Shown here one piece after another: positions 16,909 through 27,264 of a DNA stretch of 64,000 nt (its first letter is position 1; each line of letters starts with the position of its first letter). Where the stretch lies: NCBI RefSeq assembly GCF_009299505.1, contig NZ_WBSM01000014.1:1-64000 (forward strand), in the 5' to 3' direction. The stretch comes from Bifidobacterium ramosum. Lineage in GTDB: Bacteria > Actinomycetota > Actinomycetes > Actinomycetales > Bifidobacteriaceae. The notes beneath the pieces are model-generated. The model did not search any database. It saw only the letters and a list, made by a program, of their open reading frames with translations, and was not told the DNA's origin. A program made the translations under genes and the position numbers.

Positions 16909-18321
16909 GTGAAACTTGGCATCAACAGGAAACAATGGATCATGGTCATCGTGCTGCTCATGGGCACGTTGCTGGCCGTGCTCAACATGTCGGTGGTCAC
17001 GCCGGCGTTGCCGTCCATCATGAAGGATCTCGGCGTGGATTCCACCACCGTGCAGTGGCTGTCCAGCGGCTACTCGCTGGTCGAGGCGATGGTCATCCCG
17101 CTCGCCGCGTTCCTCATGGGACGCTTCTCCACCCGCAGGCTGTTCATCGGCTGCATCTCATTGTTCGCGGCCGGCAGCCTCGTCGCCGCGTTCGCACCGA
17201 CCTTCCCCCTGCTCATGGTCGGCCGGGTGCTGCAGGCCCTGTGCACCGGTGCGATCATGCCGATGGTCACCGCAGTGATCCTGCTCGTGTTCCCCAAGGA
17301 AAGCCGAGGCACGGCAATGGGAATCACCGGACTGGTCGTCGGCTTCGCGCCGGCGCTCGGCCCGTCCGTCTCCGGCGTGATCATCGACTCGTTCGGCTGG
17401 CGCACGCTGTTCGTCATCATGGCGGTCGTCTCGCTGATCGTCATTGCGTTGGCCGCCGTCTACCTGCGCAACTTCGACGGCTTCCAGCCGGGCGCGTTCG
17501 ACCCCGTCTCCGTGCTGCTTTCCTCGATCGGTCTGGCATGCCTGCTGTACGGGCTGTCCACGTTCACGTCCACCAGCAACATGGTGCTCACCGTCGCGCT
17601 GATTGTCGTCGGCGTACTGCTCGTCGCCGTGTTCGTGCGTCGACAGCTCAAGGCGAAGGAACCGATGCTGCGCGTCGGCATCCTCGCCAACCGCACCTAC
17701 GCGCATTCGGTGATCATCGTGGCATGCATGCAGGCCGCCCTCATGGGCTGCAACGTCATGGTGCCGATGTTCATCCAGACCGTACTCGGCGCATCCGCTA
17801 CCGCCAGCGGGCTCGCCATGCTTCCCGGCGCCCTCATCGGCGCATGCTGCGGCATCGTCTCGGGCCGCATGTTCGACAAATACGGCATCCGCAAAGTCGC
17901 CCTGCCCGGCCTGACGGTCATGACCATCGGCGGCGTGCTCATGGCGCTGCTCGGCGCGGACGCCTCGGTCGTCCTCACGGCATGCGCCTACACCGTGCTC
18001 TACGCGGGACTCATGTTCGCCATGACCCCGGTGAACACCTGGGGCATCAACGCGCTCGACAACGAAAACATCGGACACGCACAGAGTGTCACCAACACCG
18101 TCGGACAGATCGCCTCCTCGATGGGCACCGCCCTCATCGTATCCGTCTCCGCGCTGTCCACCACACTCGCGCCCACCGCCACCGAACACGCGCAATCCAT
18201 ACTCGGCTCGACGCTGGCATTCGCCGCCATCGCGGTCATCCTCGCGGCCGCCCTCGTCACGGCACTTCTGGCGACTCGAACGCACCGAGGCACGACGAAA
18301 CGGACTTTCGTCGGACAGTGA
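16909..18321 (+). CDS. MFS exporter, EmrB/QacA (DHA2) type
   Basis: 470 aa with about 14 hydrophobic helices. Seen: NMSVVTPALPSIMKDLG in helix 1, WLSSGYSLVEAMVIP in helix 2, GRVLQALCTGAIMPM in helix 4, and motif C GFAPALGPSVSG, the antiporter signature. It probably exports toxic or signalling compounds with the proton gradient. The GTG start has TCGGAG 7 bases upstream. Divergent from the TetR gene; 48 bp before the AttH-like gene, which is probably co-transcribed. Confidence 0.9.
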   Translation: MKLGINRKQWIMVIVLLMGTLLAVLNMSVVTPALPSIMKDLGVDSTTVQWLSSGYSLVEAMVIPLAAFLMGRFSTRRLFIGCISLFAAGSLVAAFAPTFPLLMVGRVLQALCTGAIMPMVTAVILLVFPKESRGTAMGITGLVVGFAPALGPSVSGVIIDSFGWRTLFVIMAVVSLIVIALAAVYLRNFDGFQPGAFDPVSVLLSSIGLACLLYGLSTFTSTSNMVLTVALIVVGVLLVAVFVRRQLKAKEPMLRVGILANRTYAHSVIIVACMQAALMGCNVMVPMFIQTVLGASATASGLAMLPGALIGACCGIVSGRMFDKYGIRKVALPGLTVMTIGGVLMALLGADASVVLTACAYTVLYAGLMFAMTPVNTWGINALDNENIGHAQSVTNTVGQIASSMGTALIVSVSALSTTLAPTATEHAQSILGSTLAFAAIAVILAAALVTALLATRTHRGTTKRTFVGQ

Positions 18322-18369
18322 CCGAAACGACAACGCATCAACAGACACGGAACCAAAACGAAACGAGAC

Positions 18370-19389
18370 ATGATGAACACCACGAACAACTCGCTGACCC
18401 ACAACATCCGCACCTTCCACCACGGCACCGAACCGCTGGTGGATCCCATCCAAGACACATTCATACGCACCGACAAAGCCGGCAACTCATGGTTCTGGGT
18501 CGGTCATTTCGAGACGGGCGGCCACACCCTTGACTTCATGTACCATGTCAGCGTCCTGCAGCTCTCCAAATACCTGCCGGTGCGCATGATCAACAGCGTG
18601 CTGTCCATCACCGATGAGACCGGACGCATCTATCGTCACGAAGACCGCTTTTACAAGGTCAGGCGAGGACAGGTCGCAGGCCAGGGACTGCACATCCGCA
18701 CCGACAAGGACGTCATCGAAGGCGACCTCGACAACATGCGCATCGCATCGGCCATGCCGGACGGATCCATCTATCTCGACCTGCACGGCACCGGATACCC
18801 GCTCTACAGTCTCGGTACCGGCTACTTCCAGATCGCCGGAGTGGCCAACTACCAATACTCGTTCCCGCACATGGCTGCCAAAGGCGTCATCACTCTCGAC
18901 GGCCAGCGCCACGAGGTGGAGGGGATGGTATGGATGGACCGTCAGTTCGCCGGCATGCCCAAAGGCAGAAGCCTCAAGGACGGCTACAACTGCAAGTGGC
19001 TGTGGATGAACCTCTGCTTCGACAACGATCCCGACGTGATCAGCCTATGGGGTGTAACCGAACTGGCCACCGGCAGTGAACATTGCTGGGCCAGCGTCCT
19101 GCACGAGGACGGCACCCAATCTTCCGCCGGCGTGGATCCGATGGTCGACGACTCCTTCAACGTGTGGGAAAGTCCTGTGACCGGCATGAAATACCCAACC
19201 GGATGGACTATCTCCATCCCCGAATGGGACGCAAAACTCACCGTCACGTCCATCATGGACGAACAGGAAATCGCCTCGCCGAACCCCTCCGGCCGCAAAT
19301 ACGAAGGAGCAAGCCAAGTAGTCGGCACCTACCGAGGGCACTCGGTGACGGGCCGCTGCTGCCTCGAACTCGTCGGCGGATGGAACTGA
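18370..19389 (+). CDS. AttH/CrtC-like lipocalin-domain protein
   Basis: 339 aa. The pattern matches the AttH / carotenoid 1,2-hydratase (CrtC) double-lipocalin family: SWFWVGHFETGGHTLDF near the start, NYQYSFPHMAAKG, then VEGMVWMDRQFAG (the W-x-D-x-Q signature), KWLWMNL, and a final GRCCLELVGGW. CrtC adds water to carotenoids; most relatives have unknown lipid-like ligands. No signal peptide is seen. No carotenoid genes are nearby, so hydratase activity is not implied. Co-located with the MFS exporter, so it may bind or modify the exported compound. Confidence 0.75.
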   Translation: MMNTTNNSLTHNIRTFHHGTEPLVDPIQDTFIRTDKAGNSWFWVGHFETGGHTLDFMYHVSVLQLSKYLPVRMINSVLSITDETGRIYRHEDRFYKVRRGQVAGQGLHIRTDKDVIEGDLDNMRIASAMPDGSIYLDLHGTGYPLYSLGTGYFQIAGVANYQYSFPHMAAKGVITLDGQRHEVEGMVWMDRQFAGMPKGRSLKDGYNCKWLWMNLCFDNDPDVISLWGVTELATGSEHCWASVLHEDGTQSSAGVDPMVDDSFNVWESPVTGMKYPTGWTISIPEWDAKLTVTSIMDEQEIASPNPSGRKYEGASQVVGTYRGHSVTGRCCLELVGGWN

Positions 19390-19527
19390 CAACACCGGCC
19401 CATTTTCCGAAAAACACCGGCATCGGGCTGATTCCGCCAACCCGCCGAAGAAAGTCACAACCCGACGAACCGGTGAACAAGGGATTTGAAATGGGCGCTG
19501 AATAGCCTTTCGGGGGCTCTCGCACAA

Positions 19528-19577
19528 GTTAAGCCCGTCTCGCGCACAACACGAGACGGGCTTAACTCCTTGTTTTT
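19528..19577 (+). terminator. Rho-independent terminator after the AttH-like gene
   Basis: GTTAAGCCCGTCTCG (19528-19542) pairs perfectly with CGAGACGGGCTTAAC (19552-19566), followed by TCCTTGTTTTT. It may also end the convergent small gene. Confidence 0.8.
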
Positions 19578-19698
19578 ATTTGGCTTCACTGTCTTTGCTG
19601 AGCTTGCCGCTGAACGCTTGGTTCACCAAGGTGTAGACGGCTTGCGCGACGCCGATGACGCCGGTGAGGACGACGATGCCAGTGGCGAGGGCGGTCAT
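19576..19698 (-). CDS. 40-aa single-pass membrane peptide
   Basis: Too short for routine calling. ATG 19698 to TAA 19576-19578 gives MTALATGIVVLTGVIGVAQ, AVYTLVNQAFSGKLSKDSEAK: one hydrophobic helix of about 20 residues and a charged, amphipathic tail. Codon use matches the neighbours and a terminator follows at once. GGA...GAG precedes the ATG. It lies 51 bp after the SDR gene on the same strand. Function unknown. Confidence 0.55.
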   Translation of the reverse strand: MTALATGIVVLTGVIGVAQAVYTLVNQAFSGKLSKDSEAK

Positions 19699-19749
19699 CT
19701 CGGAAATATCCGTGGGGTGTCGGTCCTAGATGAATGTTGTTGCAGAGTA

Positions 19750-20628
19750 TCACCGCATATAGATGCACCGCATGATGAGCTCGACTGCGCGGTCGGGGAG
19801 GAGTCGCTTGAGCTGCATGAGCGCCTGGTATGTGCCGCCGACGGCGACGCGGACCGGGGGATTGCGGCGAGCGAGCGTTGTAGCGATGACCTGCGCGACG
19901 GTGTCCGGGCCGGCGCCGGTCTGCTCGTCGTGTGCCATCTGACCGACTGAACGGCGACATTCGGCCAGGTAAGGCGAATTCGTCGGCTCGGCGGTCACGC
20001 GGGCTCCGGTGAATCCGGTCGCCAGATCGCCCGGTTCGATGATCGTGGCGACGATGCCGTGCCGGTGTCCCTCCAACCGCAACGCTTCCACATACATCTC
20101 CAACGCAGCCTTGGTCGACGAATAATGCGACTGGAACGGCAACCCGATCCGTCCTCCGATCGACCCGACGACGATCACCCGGCCACGGCGACGATTGCGC
20201 GACGCGGTGCGCCGCAGCAACGGCAACGCGATCTCGTCAACCTGCAATACGCCGAAATAATTCACCTCGAACTGCCGTCGCACCAAGTCCATCGGCGTAC
20301 ATTCCGCCGAGCCGGCGATGCCGAAACCGGCGCAATGCACGATCGCATCCAATCGAGGCAACGCGCCCACGACCGCGCGAATATCATCCGGTTTGGTGAC
20401 GTTCATCTCCTCGGTGATCAGCTCGCCGCCGCGTTCGCCATCGCGCGCTCCATCAGCCCCGTCAGCTCCACCGAACCGCCGCACATGCGCGATCTTCGCC
20501 GCACCTAATCCGACCGCAACCACGCGCCAGCCGCGCCGTGCCACCAACTCTGCCGTCGCCTTGCCGATACCGCTCGTGCCGCCGGTCACCAGCGCCACGG
20601 CCCGCCCATCATCCTTGATCGCATCCAT
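19750..20628 (-). CDS. Short-chain dehydrogenase/reductase, DltE/YqjQ-like
   Basis: 292 aa. TGGTSGIGKATAELVARRGW (about residues 15-34), HCAGFG, NYFG, the serine in VVGSIGGRIG, and YSSTK catalytic Tyr/Lys. The long C-terminal region with GDLATGF and TVAQVI is typical of 3-ketosteroid/sphinganine-reductase-like SDRs. The ATG at 20628 lies 7 bases after a perfect TATAAT (minus strand 20641-20636), so the mRNA is probably leaderless. Substrate unknown. Confidence 0.82.
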   Translation of the reverse strand: MDAIKDDGRAVALVTGGTSGIGKATAELVARRGWRVVAVGLGAAKIAHVRRFGGADGADGARDGERGGELITEEMNVTKPDDIRAVVGALPRLDAIVHCAGFGIAGSAECTPMDLVRRQFEVNYFGVLQVDEIALPLLRRTASRNRRRGRVIVVGSIGGRIGLPFQSHYSSTKAALEMYVEALRLEGHRHGIVATIIEPGDLATGFTGARVTAEPTNSPYLAECRRSVGQMAHDEQTGAGPDTVAQVIATTLARRNPPVRVAVGGTYQALMQLKRLLPDRAVELIMRCIYMR

Positions 20629-20635
20629 GCCCACC

Positions 20636-20641
20636 ATTATA
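20636..20641 (-). promoter_or_regulatory. -10 box giving a leaderless mRNA for the SDR
   Basis: TATAAT on the minus strand, 7 bases before ATG 20628; transcription would begin at or next to the A of the start codon. An ATG overlapping the box itself (20637) is therefore unlikely to be used. Confidence 0.55.
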
Positions 20642-20803
20642 GGAATCCGCGAAACGTACGGACGTGATCGCGCGTTCGCGGTGCCCATATTGCACGGTGC
20701 TGCACGATATCTCCGATACCGTCGTACAATCCTGCCGCGAGAGTTCACCGCAGGTTCATGTTGGATTCGTGTGCCGGCGCGGTCGCGCTGGGATAATCGA
20801 ACC

Positions 20804-21355
20804 ATGATCGAAACGGTTGGCGCGGGTGCGGCCGTGGTGGCCGCGATGTTCGGGATAGCGGTGTCCGAAGGGGTCGACGCGGCGCGTACGGTCCATGTGG
20901 TCGCGGAATCGGATAGTTCCGTTTCGTTGGGGGATCCGATCATGCTGATCCCCGCGCTCGCTCCGATAATCGTCGGGCTGCTCATCTTGATTCCCTGCAT
21001 CAGGGCGTTTCGTGAAAGGGGCGACCGCCACGAGCGCTGCACCGCCAAAGTCGACGGTGTTGTGAGCGAAGTGCTCGAAACCTCCGACAATGACGGCACG
21101 TTATGGTCGCCGGTGTTCTCCTACACGGTCGACGGCCGCGAATACAGCATCGAATCCGGAACGTGGTCACGTCCGTGCAAGCTGCATGAGGGCGATCATG
21201 TGACGGTGCTCTACGATCCGTTCGACCCGTCCGACGCATGGGTGAAAGAGGACCGCGGAGCTCCGATCCTACTCATCGCCTTCGCTGGGGCCGCGGTGGT
21301 GGACATCCTCGCCGGCGGTGCCCTCTTGGTGGCGTGGGTCCTCAACCAGCAGTGA
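20804..21355 (+). CDS. DUF3592-type membrane protein
   Basis: 183 aa. One hydrophobic segment near the start, a helix about 49-66 (MLIPALAPIIVGLLILIPCI), a soluble beta domain, and a final helix about 150-180. The central part has the DUF3592 pattern: SPVFSYTVDGREYSIES then GDHVTVLYDPFDPSDAWV. Function unknown for the family. GATAAT at 20792-20797 lies 6 bases before the ATG, so this mRNA is also probably leaderless. Confidence 0.7.
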   Translation: MIETVGAGAAVVAAMFGIAVSEGVDAARTVHVVAESDSSVSLGDPIMLIPALAPIIVGLLILIPCIRAFRERGDRHERCTAKVDGVVSEVLETSDNDGTLWSPVFSYTVDGREYSIESGTWSRPCKLHEGDHVTVLYDPFDPSDAWVKEDRGAPILLIAFAGAAVVDILAGGALLVAWVLNQQ

Positions 21356-21462
21356 CGATCCGACAGTCGGCGGGGAGCGGATCGCGGGACAAGACCGTGG
21401 TGTACCCTCGTTACGGCACCGATGGGTTGCCGCAACGCATGACGTGACGAGGGGAGCGGCTC

Positions 21463-22221
21463 ATGGAAGTGGCGTTGGAGAGCAATGCGTTCTTCATGGG
21501 GATCGAATATCTGGCCATCTTCTGCTCCGGGCTCATGGGCGGACTGTGCGCGGTCAAGAAAAACTACGATCTGTTCGCGATGATGATCACCGCATGGCTG
21601 ACCGCGCTCGGCGGCGGCATCATCCGTGACGTGATGCTCGGCTCGCTGCCTCCGGTCGGTATCTCCGACAAGGGATTCGTGTTCACCGCGCTGGTTTCCG
21701 GGCTGGCCGTGGCCGTCTTCCATCCCGAGGTCGACAAGCTCAAATGGTCGATGCTCACCCTCGATGCGCTGTCGGTCGGTCTGTTCGCCGTCAACGGCAC
21801 ATCCAAGGCGATGCTCATGGGCACGTCCGGCATGACCGCTGCGTTCATGGGCATGTTCACCGCGCTCGGCGGCGGCCTGGTGCGCGACATGCTGCTCAAC
21901 GACATTCCGCTCGTCATCCGCGACAAGCACTGGTATGCGGTTCCTTCCGCGGTCGGGTGCATCCTGACCGTGCTCGTCATGAAGGGTGCGCAGGCCGGGA
22001 TCGTCGACTTCACTGGCGAGGTCATCCTCGACAGCGCGATCGTGGTGCTCGTCGTGGCGTTGCGACTGCTATCGGTCAAGTTCGACATCACGTTCCCCGG
22101 GGCGATGAAACGCAGCGAGGCGTTTCTGCCAAGCCAATCGCGGTATCTGCCTCGCCCGGTGATCCATCCGCATGCGGGGGAGCGCGACGTGGATCGTGAG
22201 GAACAGGATGGTCGGCGGTGA
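21463..22221 (+). CDS. TRIC/UPF0126 family cation channel
   Basis: 252 aa, seven hydrophobic segments in two repeats, each with the glycine/arginine signature: ALGGGIIRDVMLG (about 46-58) and ALGGGLVRDMLLN (about 136-148). Bacterial TRIC proteins are homotrimeric potassium-permeable channels. ATG 21463 has GAGGGGAG 6 bases ahead. The hydrophilic tail of about 35 residues (RSEAFLPSQSRYLPRP...) is variable in the family. Monocistronic. Confidence 0.85.
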   Translation: MEVALESNAFFMGIEYLAIFCSGLMGGLCAVKKNYDLFAMMITAWLTALGGGIIRDVMLGSLPPVGISDKGFVFTALVSGLAVAVFHPEVDKLKWSMLTLDALSVGLFAVNGTSKAMLMGTSGMTAAFMGMFTALGGGLVRDMLLNDIPLVIRDKHWYAVPSAVGCILTVLVMKGAQAGIVDFTGEVILDSAIVVLVVALRLLSVKFDITFPGAMKRSEAFLPSQSRYLPRPVIHPHAGERDVDREEQDGRR

Positions 22222-22286
22222 GTAGCCGTCCTGCTGGACCGTTCGTGCGGATATTCCTGCGGATATCGTGATGGACGGTGACGGAA

Positions 22287-22399
22287 TCATCACTCTGTAC
22301 GCGCAATCGGGAGACTGGCGCGCACTGAGTGATGGTTACGGGGACTGAATCGTCACTGAGTGCGCGTCGTCGTCGTGATTGCGCGCACTCAGTGACGAT
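22287..22399. repeat. Tandem hairpin pair, CACTGAGTGCGCG family, copy 1
   Basis: Two hairpins of about 50 bp (22287-22334 and 22350-22399). Each has an outer stem TCACT.nGTnCGCG / CGCGCACT.AGTGA. The first has imperfect arms; the second is almost perfect. The same two-hairpin layout is seen at 42658-42772 and 50104-50218. The rest of 22222-22525 holds only the rpsT terminator. Confidence 0.75.
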
Positions 22400-22468
22400 C
22401 AGTGCCGGTTGATGATGTTGGTGACGTCACATGCATACGATACGGCCGATGTATGGTCGGCATATGCA

Positions 22469-22505
22469 AAAGTCCCCGCAAACCATGACGGTTCACGGGG
22501 ACTTT
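22469..22505 (-). terminator. Rho-independent terminator of rpsT
   Basis: AAAGTCCCCG (22469-22478) pairs with CGGGGACTTT (22496-22505); on the minus strand the stem is followed by a short T run (ACTTTTGC). Confidence 0.8.
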
Positions 22506-22525
22506 CGAACCCTAGTGGGTTATGA

Positions 22526-22786
22526 TCACAGCGCGTTGATCGCGACGGCCAGACCGGACTTGCGGTTCGCGGCCTGGTTCTTGTGGATCACGCCAGCGCC
22601 GGCAGCCTTGTCGAGCTTCTGGGCGGCGACCTTGTAGGCGGCTTCCGCAGCGGCCTTGTCACCGGAGGCGATGGCCTCGCGGGTAGCGCGGATGGCGGTC
22701 TTCAGGGCCGACTTGACGGCCACGTTGCGGATGTGCGACTTCTCGTTGGTCAGCACGCGCTTCTTCTGCGACTTAATGTTTGCCAC
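22526..22786 (-). CDS. rpsT: 30S ribosomal protein S20
   Basis: 86 aa, basic and helical: [16 protein letters not shown] at the start and [14 protein letters not shown] at the end are characteristic of S20, which binds 16S rRNA early in assembly. GTG 22786 has GGAGT 6 bases upstream. Divergent from lepA, an arrangement kept in bifidobacteria. Confidence 0.97.
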   Translation of the reverse strand: MANIKSQKKRVLTNEKSHIRNVAVKSALKTAIRATREAIASGDKAAAEAAYKVAAQKLDKAAGAGVIHKNQAANRKSGLAVAINAL

Positions 22787-22961
22787 GTTTACTCCAAACG
22801 ACGTTTGCTATAAGGACATACAAACGGTCATGATAACACGCCGTGCGGATAAAACATACGCCGCGTCAGGAGTGTCGCCGAGAAAAATGCCGATAGGCAC
22901 CGGTAGACTAGAGTATTTGGCGAATACAACCGTGAACGACGACCGTAAGGAGACGGATCAG

Positions 22962-24842
<1,881 letters not shown>

Positions 24843-24850
24843 TGCGTAAA

Positions 24851-25026
24851 CGCGCAGTCCGGTGGACTGCGCGTAGCATCAGCCTGAGCGAGACGATAGT
24901 CGGAACGAAGGCAGTATTGAGTCCGAGCGCAGCGAGGTCCATAACTGCAGGGCCGAAGGCGAGCCGTTCAGCGGACAGCCGGATGGGCTGTGCGTAGGCT
25001 CAGTCTGAACGGGACGATAGTCGGGA
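24851..25026. repeat. Two-copy structured repeat downstream of lepA
   Basis: Two units of about 55 bp (24851-24906 and 24971-25026) share GTAGnnTCAG.CTGA.CG.GACGATAGTCGG. Each begins with a different but well-formed hairpin: GCGCAGTCC/GGACTGCGC in the first, ACAGCC/GGGCTGT in the second. Sequence between them is not repeated. The region 24843-25181 contains no gene; the rest of it is GGCTCCCC repeats. Confidence 0.65.
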
Positions 25027-25027
25027 A

Positions 25028-25088
25028 GGCTCCCCTCACTGAGGGGAGCCGACGTTATTGGTTTGGCTCACTCTCAGTGAGGGGAGCT
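25028..25088. repeat. GGCTCCCC half repeats, copies 5 and 6
   Basis: Copy 5 (25028-25050) is a simple hairpin GGCTCCCCTC / GAGGGGAGCC. Copy 6 (25064-25088) is degenerate: GGCTCACTCTCAGTGAGGGGAG. Confidence 0.7.
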
Positions 25089-25126
25089 TTCTGTCGGTGG
25101 GATAGAGCTTGAAAAATTCAGGACCT

Positions 25127-25173
25127 GGCTCCCCTCGCTGAGGGGAGCTGTCAGCGTAGCTGACTGAGGGGAG
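25127..25173. repeat. GGCTCCCC hairpin repeat, copy 7, touching the hemW-like start
   Basis: Full unit with middle stem GTCAGC/GCTGAC. Its last GAGGGGAG (25166-25173) is also the only ribosome-binding site for the ATG at 25182, so the repeat has become part of the translation signal of that gene. Confidence 0.8.
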
Positions 25174-25181
25174 TCATACCC

Positions 25182-26435
25182 ATGACCTACGAAATCTACA
25201 TCCACGTTCCGTTCTGCCTTCGTCGCTGCGGATACTGCGATTTCAACACATACACGGCCGTCGATCTCGGCGCGGGGGCTTCGCGCGGCAACTACGCCAA
25301 CATGGTCATCCGCGAGATGGAGCTGACCCGGCAATGGCAGCTCGACCACGACATCGAGGAGCCAGCGGCCGACACCGTGTTCTTCGGCGGCGGCACGCCC
25401 ACGATCCTCTCCGCGGACGATCTCGTGGCCATGCTGGACACGATCCGCAAGACATGGGGTATCGCGCCGGACGCGGAGATCACCACCGAAGCCAACCCGG
25501 ACACCGTCAATGAGTATTACATCAACCGGCTCGCCGAAGGCGGCTTCACGCGCATCTCTTTCGGCATGCAGTCCGCCGTGCCGCACGTGCTGCGCACGCT
25601 CGACCGCACGCACACGCCCGCAAACGTGGCCGCCGGCGTCGAAGCGGCGAACAAGGCCGGCCTGCGTTCCAGCGTCGACCTGATCTACGGTGCGCCGGGG
25701 GAGAGTCTCGACGACTGGCGGACGTCCGTGCGCACGGCCATCGACCTCGGCGTCAACCACATCTCCGCCTACGCGCTCACCGTCGAACCGACCACGAAAA
25801 TGGGCCGGCAGATCGCCGCCGGTACCCTGCCCAAGCCGGATGACGACGACGAGGCCGCGAAATACGAGATCGCCGACGACCTGTTTACGACCGCCGGACT
25901 CGAATGGTACGAAGTCTCCAACTGGGCGAGACCAGGCTACGAGAGTCGGCACAACCTCGGCTACTGGCGTAATGTTGACTGGGCTGGGCTTGGTCCGGGA
26001 GCGCATTCGCACTACAATCACGTGGTCAATGGCGGTACGGACGGCACTGCCGCGGATTCGCACGAAACGCACGGCCTGCGCAGCTGGGACATCGCCCACC
26101 CGCGCCTATGGGGCACCGCCATCAACGAAGGCCGCATCCCGTGGGGCGGCAGCGAAACCATCGCATCGGGCGAGAACCTCGAGGAACTCATCATGCTCGG
26201 ACTGCGACTGCGTGAGGGACTCGACCTGAACCGCATCAACCAAGCCGTTGCCGCGTCCGAATCCAACATCGAAACCGCGCCGTTCCGTCATATCGAGCCA
26301 GCCGACCTCCAGCCGATGGTCGACGACGGCCTCATCGTCATCGACCCTGCAACCAGCCGCATCGTTCCCACGCGAACCGGTCGTCTGCTCAACGACGCCG
26401 TCATCGAACGCTTCTTCGACCTCGCCGGCGTGTGA
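25182..26435 (+). CDS. hemW: HemW-like radical SAM protein (coproporphyrinogen oxidase family)
   Basis: 417 aa. The radical-SAM cluster motif is at Cys12, Cys16, Cys19 (PFCLRRCGYCDF), followed by FFGGGTPTIL and ITTEANPDT. The length and the single C-x3-C-x2-C without an extra N-terminal region fit HemW (heme chaperone/heme-binding) rather than true HemN. No other heme gene is in the window. Next to lepA as in many Gram-positive genomes. The start is fixed by the repeat-derived GAGGGGAG. Confidence 0.85.
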   Translation: MTYEIYIHVPFCLRRCGYCDFNTYTAVDLGAGASRGNYANMVIREMELTRQWQLDHDIEEPAADTVFFGGGTPTILSADDLVAMLDTIRKTWGIAPDAEITTEANPDTVNEYYINRLAEGGFTRISFGMQSAVPHVLRTLDRTHTPANVAAGVEAANKAGLRSSVDLIYGAPGESLDDWRTSVRTAIDLGVNHISAYALTVEPTTKMGRQIAAGTLPKPDDDDEAAKYEIADDLFTTAGLEWYEVSNWARPGYESRHNLGYWRNVDWAGLGPGAHSHYNHVVNGGTDGTAADSHETHGLRSWDIAHPRLWGTAINEGRIPWGGSETIASGENLEELIMLGLRLREGLDLNRINQAVAASESNIETAPFRHIEPADLQPMVDDGLIVIDPATSRIVPTRTGRLLNDAVIERFFDLAGV

Positions 26436-26439
26436 GCGG

Positions 26440-27075
26440 TCACCACAGCACATCGATGGGAGCAGTGGTCTTGTTCTTTTCGATGATGAGGCAGATCTCG
26501 TCGGGGGACTCCTTGCAGCCGCGGCGCAGCCACAGCCAGATGATCGAGGCGACGGCGGACACGAGGATCTCCATCGCGTAATCGGCGGGGATGCCGTTGT
26601 ACGACGGCTGCGGCTGCGCGCCGAACCGTTTGGCCTGTGCGACGATGAGCCTTTTGAGCACGGCCTTGACCCGGTCGTACAGCTGGAAGTCGTTGCCGGA
26701 CTGCGACACCGCGTCGAAGAACGCGAAATCATCCTTGATGTAGCGCAGCGCCTCGGCGATGGCGCGGGTCTGGAACGCATCGCAGATCGCCTTGCCGGTG
26801 CGCGTCGTGATCTGCATGTCCGTCTCGGAGTTGGCGATGAGGATCTCGGTCAGGTCGTCGATGGTGTCGTCGATGAGCTGACGGCGCAGGTCGAACTTAT
26901 CGACGTAATGCATGTAGAACGTGCCGCGGTTGATGCCGGCCGTACGGGCGATGTCGCTGACGGTCATCGCGTCGAAGCCCTTCGATTTGACGAGCGTGGT
27001 GAACGCGGCCTTGATCTTGGCTTCGGTCTTCGTGTTGCGTTTGACCGGCGCGGATACCGCTGCTGCGACTGCCAT
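26440..27075 (-). CDS. TetR-family regulator
   Basis: 211 aa. HTH: TEAKIKAAFTTLVKSKGFDAM then VSDIARTAGINRGTFYMHYVDKFDL (about residues 17-62). Downstream it resembles the TetR_C_7/RamR-like class. AAGGAG precedes ATG 27075. It is convergent with the hemW-like gene and divergent from the ABC pair at 27300-31444, which it very probably controls (see the paired operators). Confidence 0.85.
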   Translation of the reverse strand: MAVAAAVSAPVKRNTKTEAKIKAAFTTLVKSKGFDAMTVSDIARTAGINRGTFYMHYVDKFDLRRQLIDDTIDDLTEILIANSETDMQITTRTGKAICDAFQTRAIAEALRYIKDDFAFFDAVSQSGNDFQLYDRVKAVLKRLIVAQAKRFGAQPQPSYNGIPADYAMEILVSAVASIIWLWLRRGCKESPDEICLIIEKNKTTAPIDVLW

Positions 27076-27140
27076 GATGGGCTCCTTGGGGATGACGTGT
27101 TCGACTGATCCGGACGACGGATGATGCTGACCGCTATTCT

Positions 27141-27153
27141 ATCAACACGTTGT
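27141..27153. promoter_or_regulatory. Candidate operator, TetR-proximal
   Basis: ATCAACACGTTGT, a near palindrome, 66 bp before the regulator's start. It differs at one base from the site at 27265-27277. Confidence 0.55.
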
Positions 27154-27264
27154 CTGATTAGTGACGGAATCAACAGTATTTTCCATTGTGTTCAATCTGA
27201 ACAGTTCGATAAAAACCGTTGATTGACTTGCGTTTGTTGGTGTTCTTACCATTGCGACAGTTAA

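Noticed and set aside
16909..19389. Carotenoid biosynthesis cluster (because of the CrtC-like gene)
   Set aside because: No phytoene synthase, desaturase or other isoprenoid gene in the window; AttH-like proteins have broader roles.
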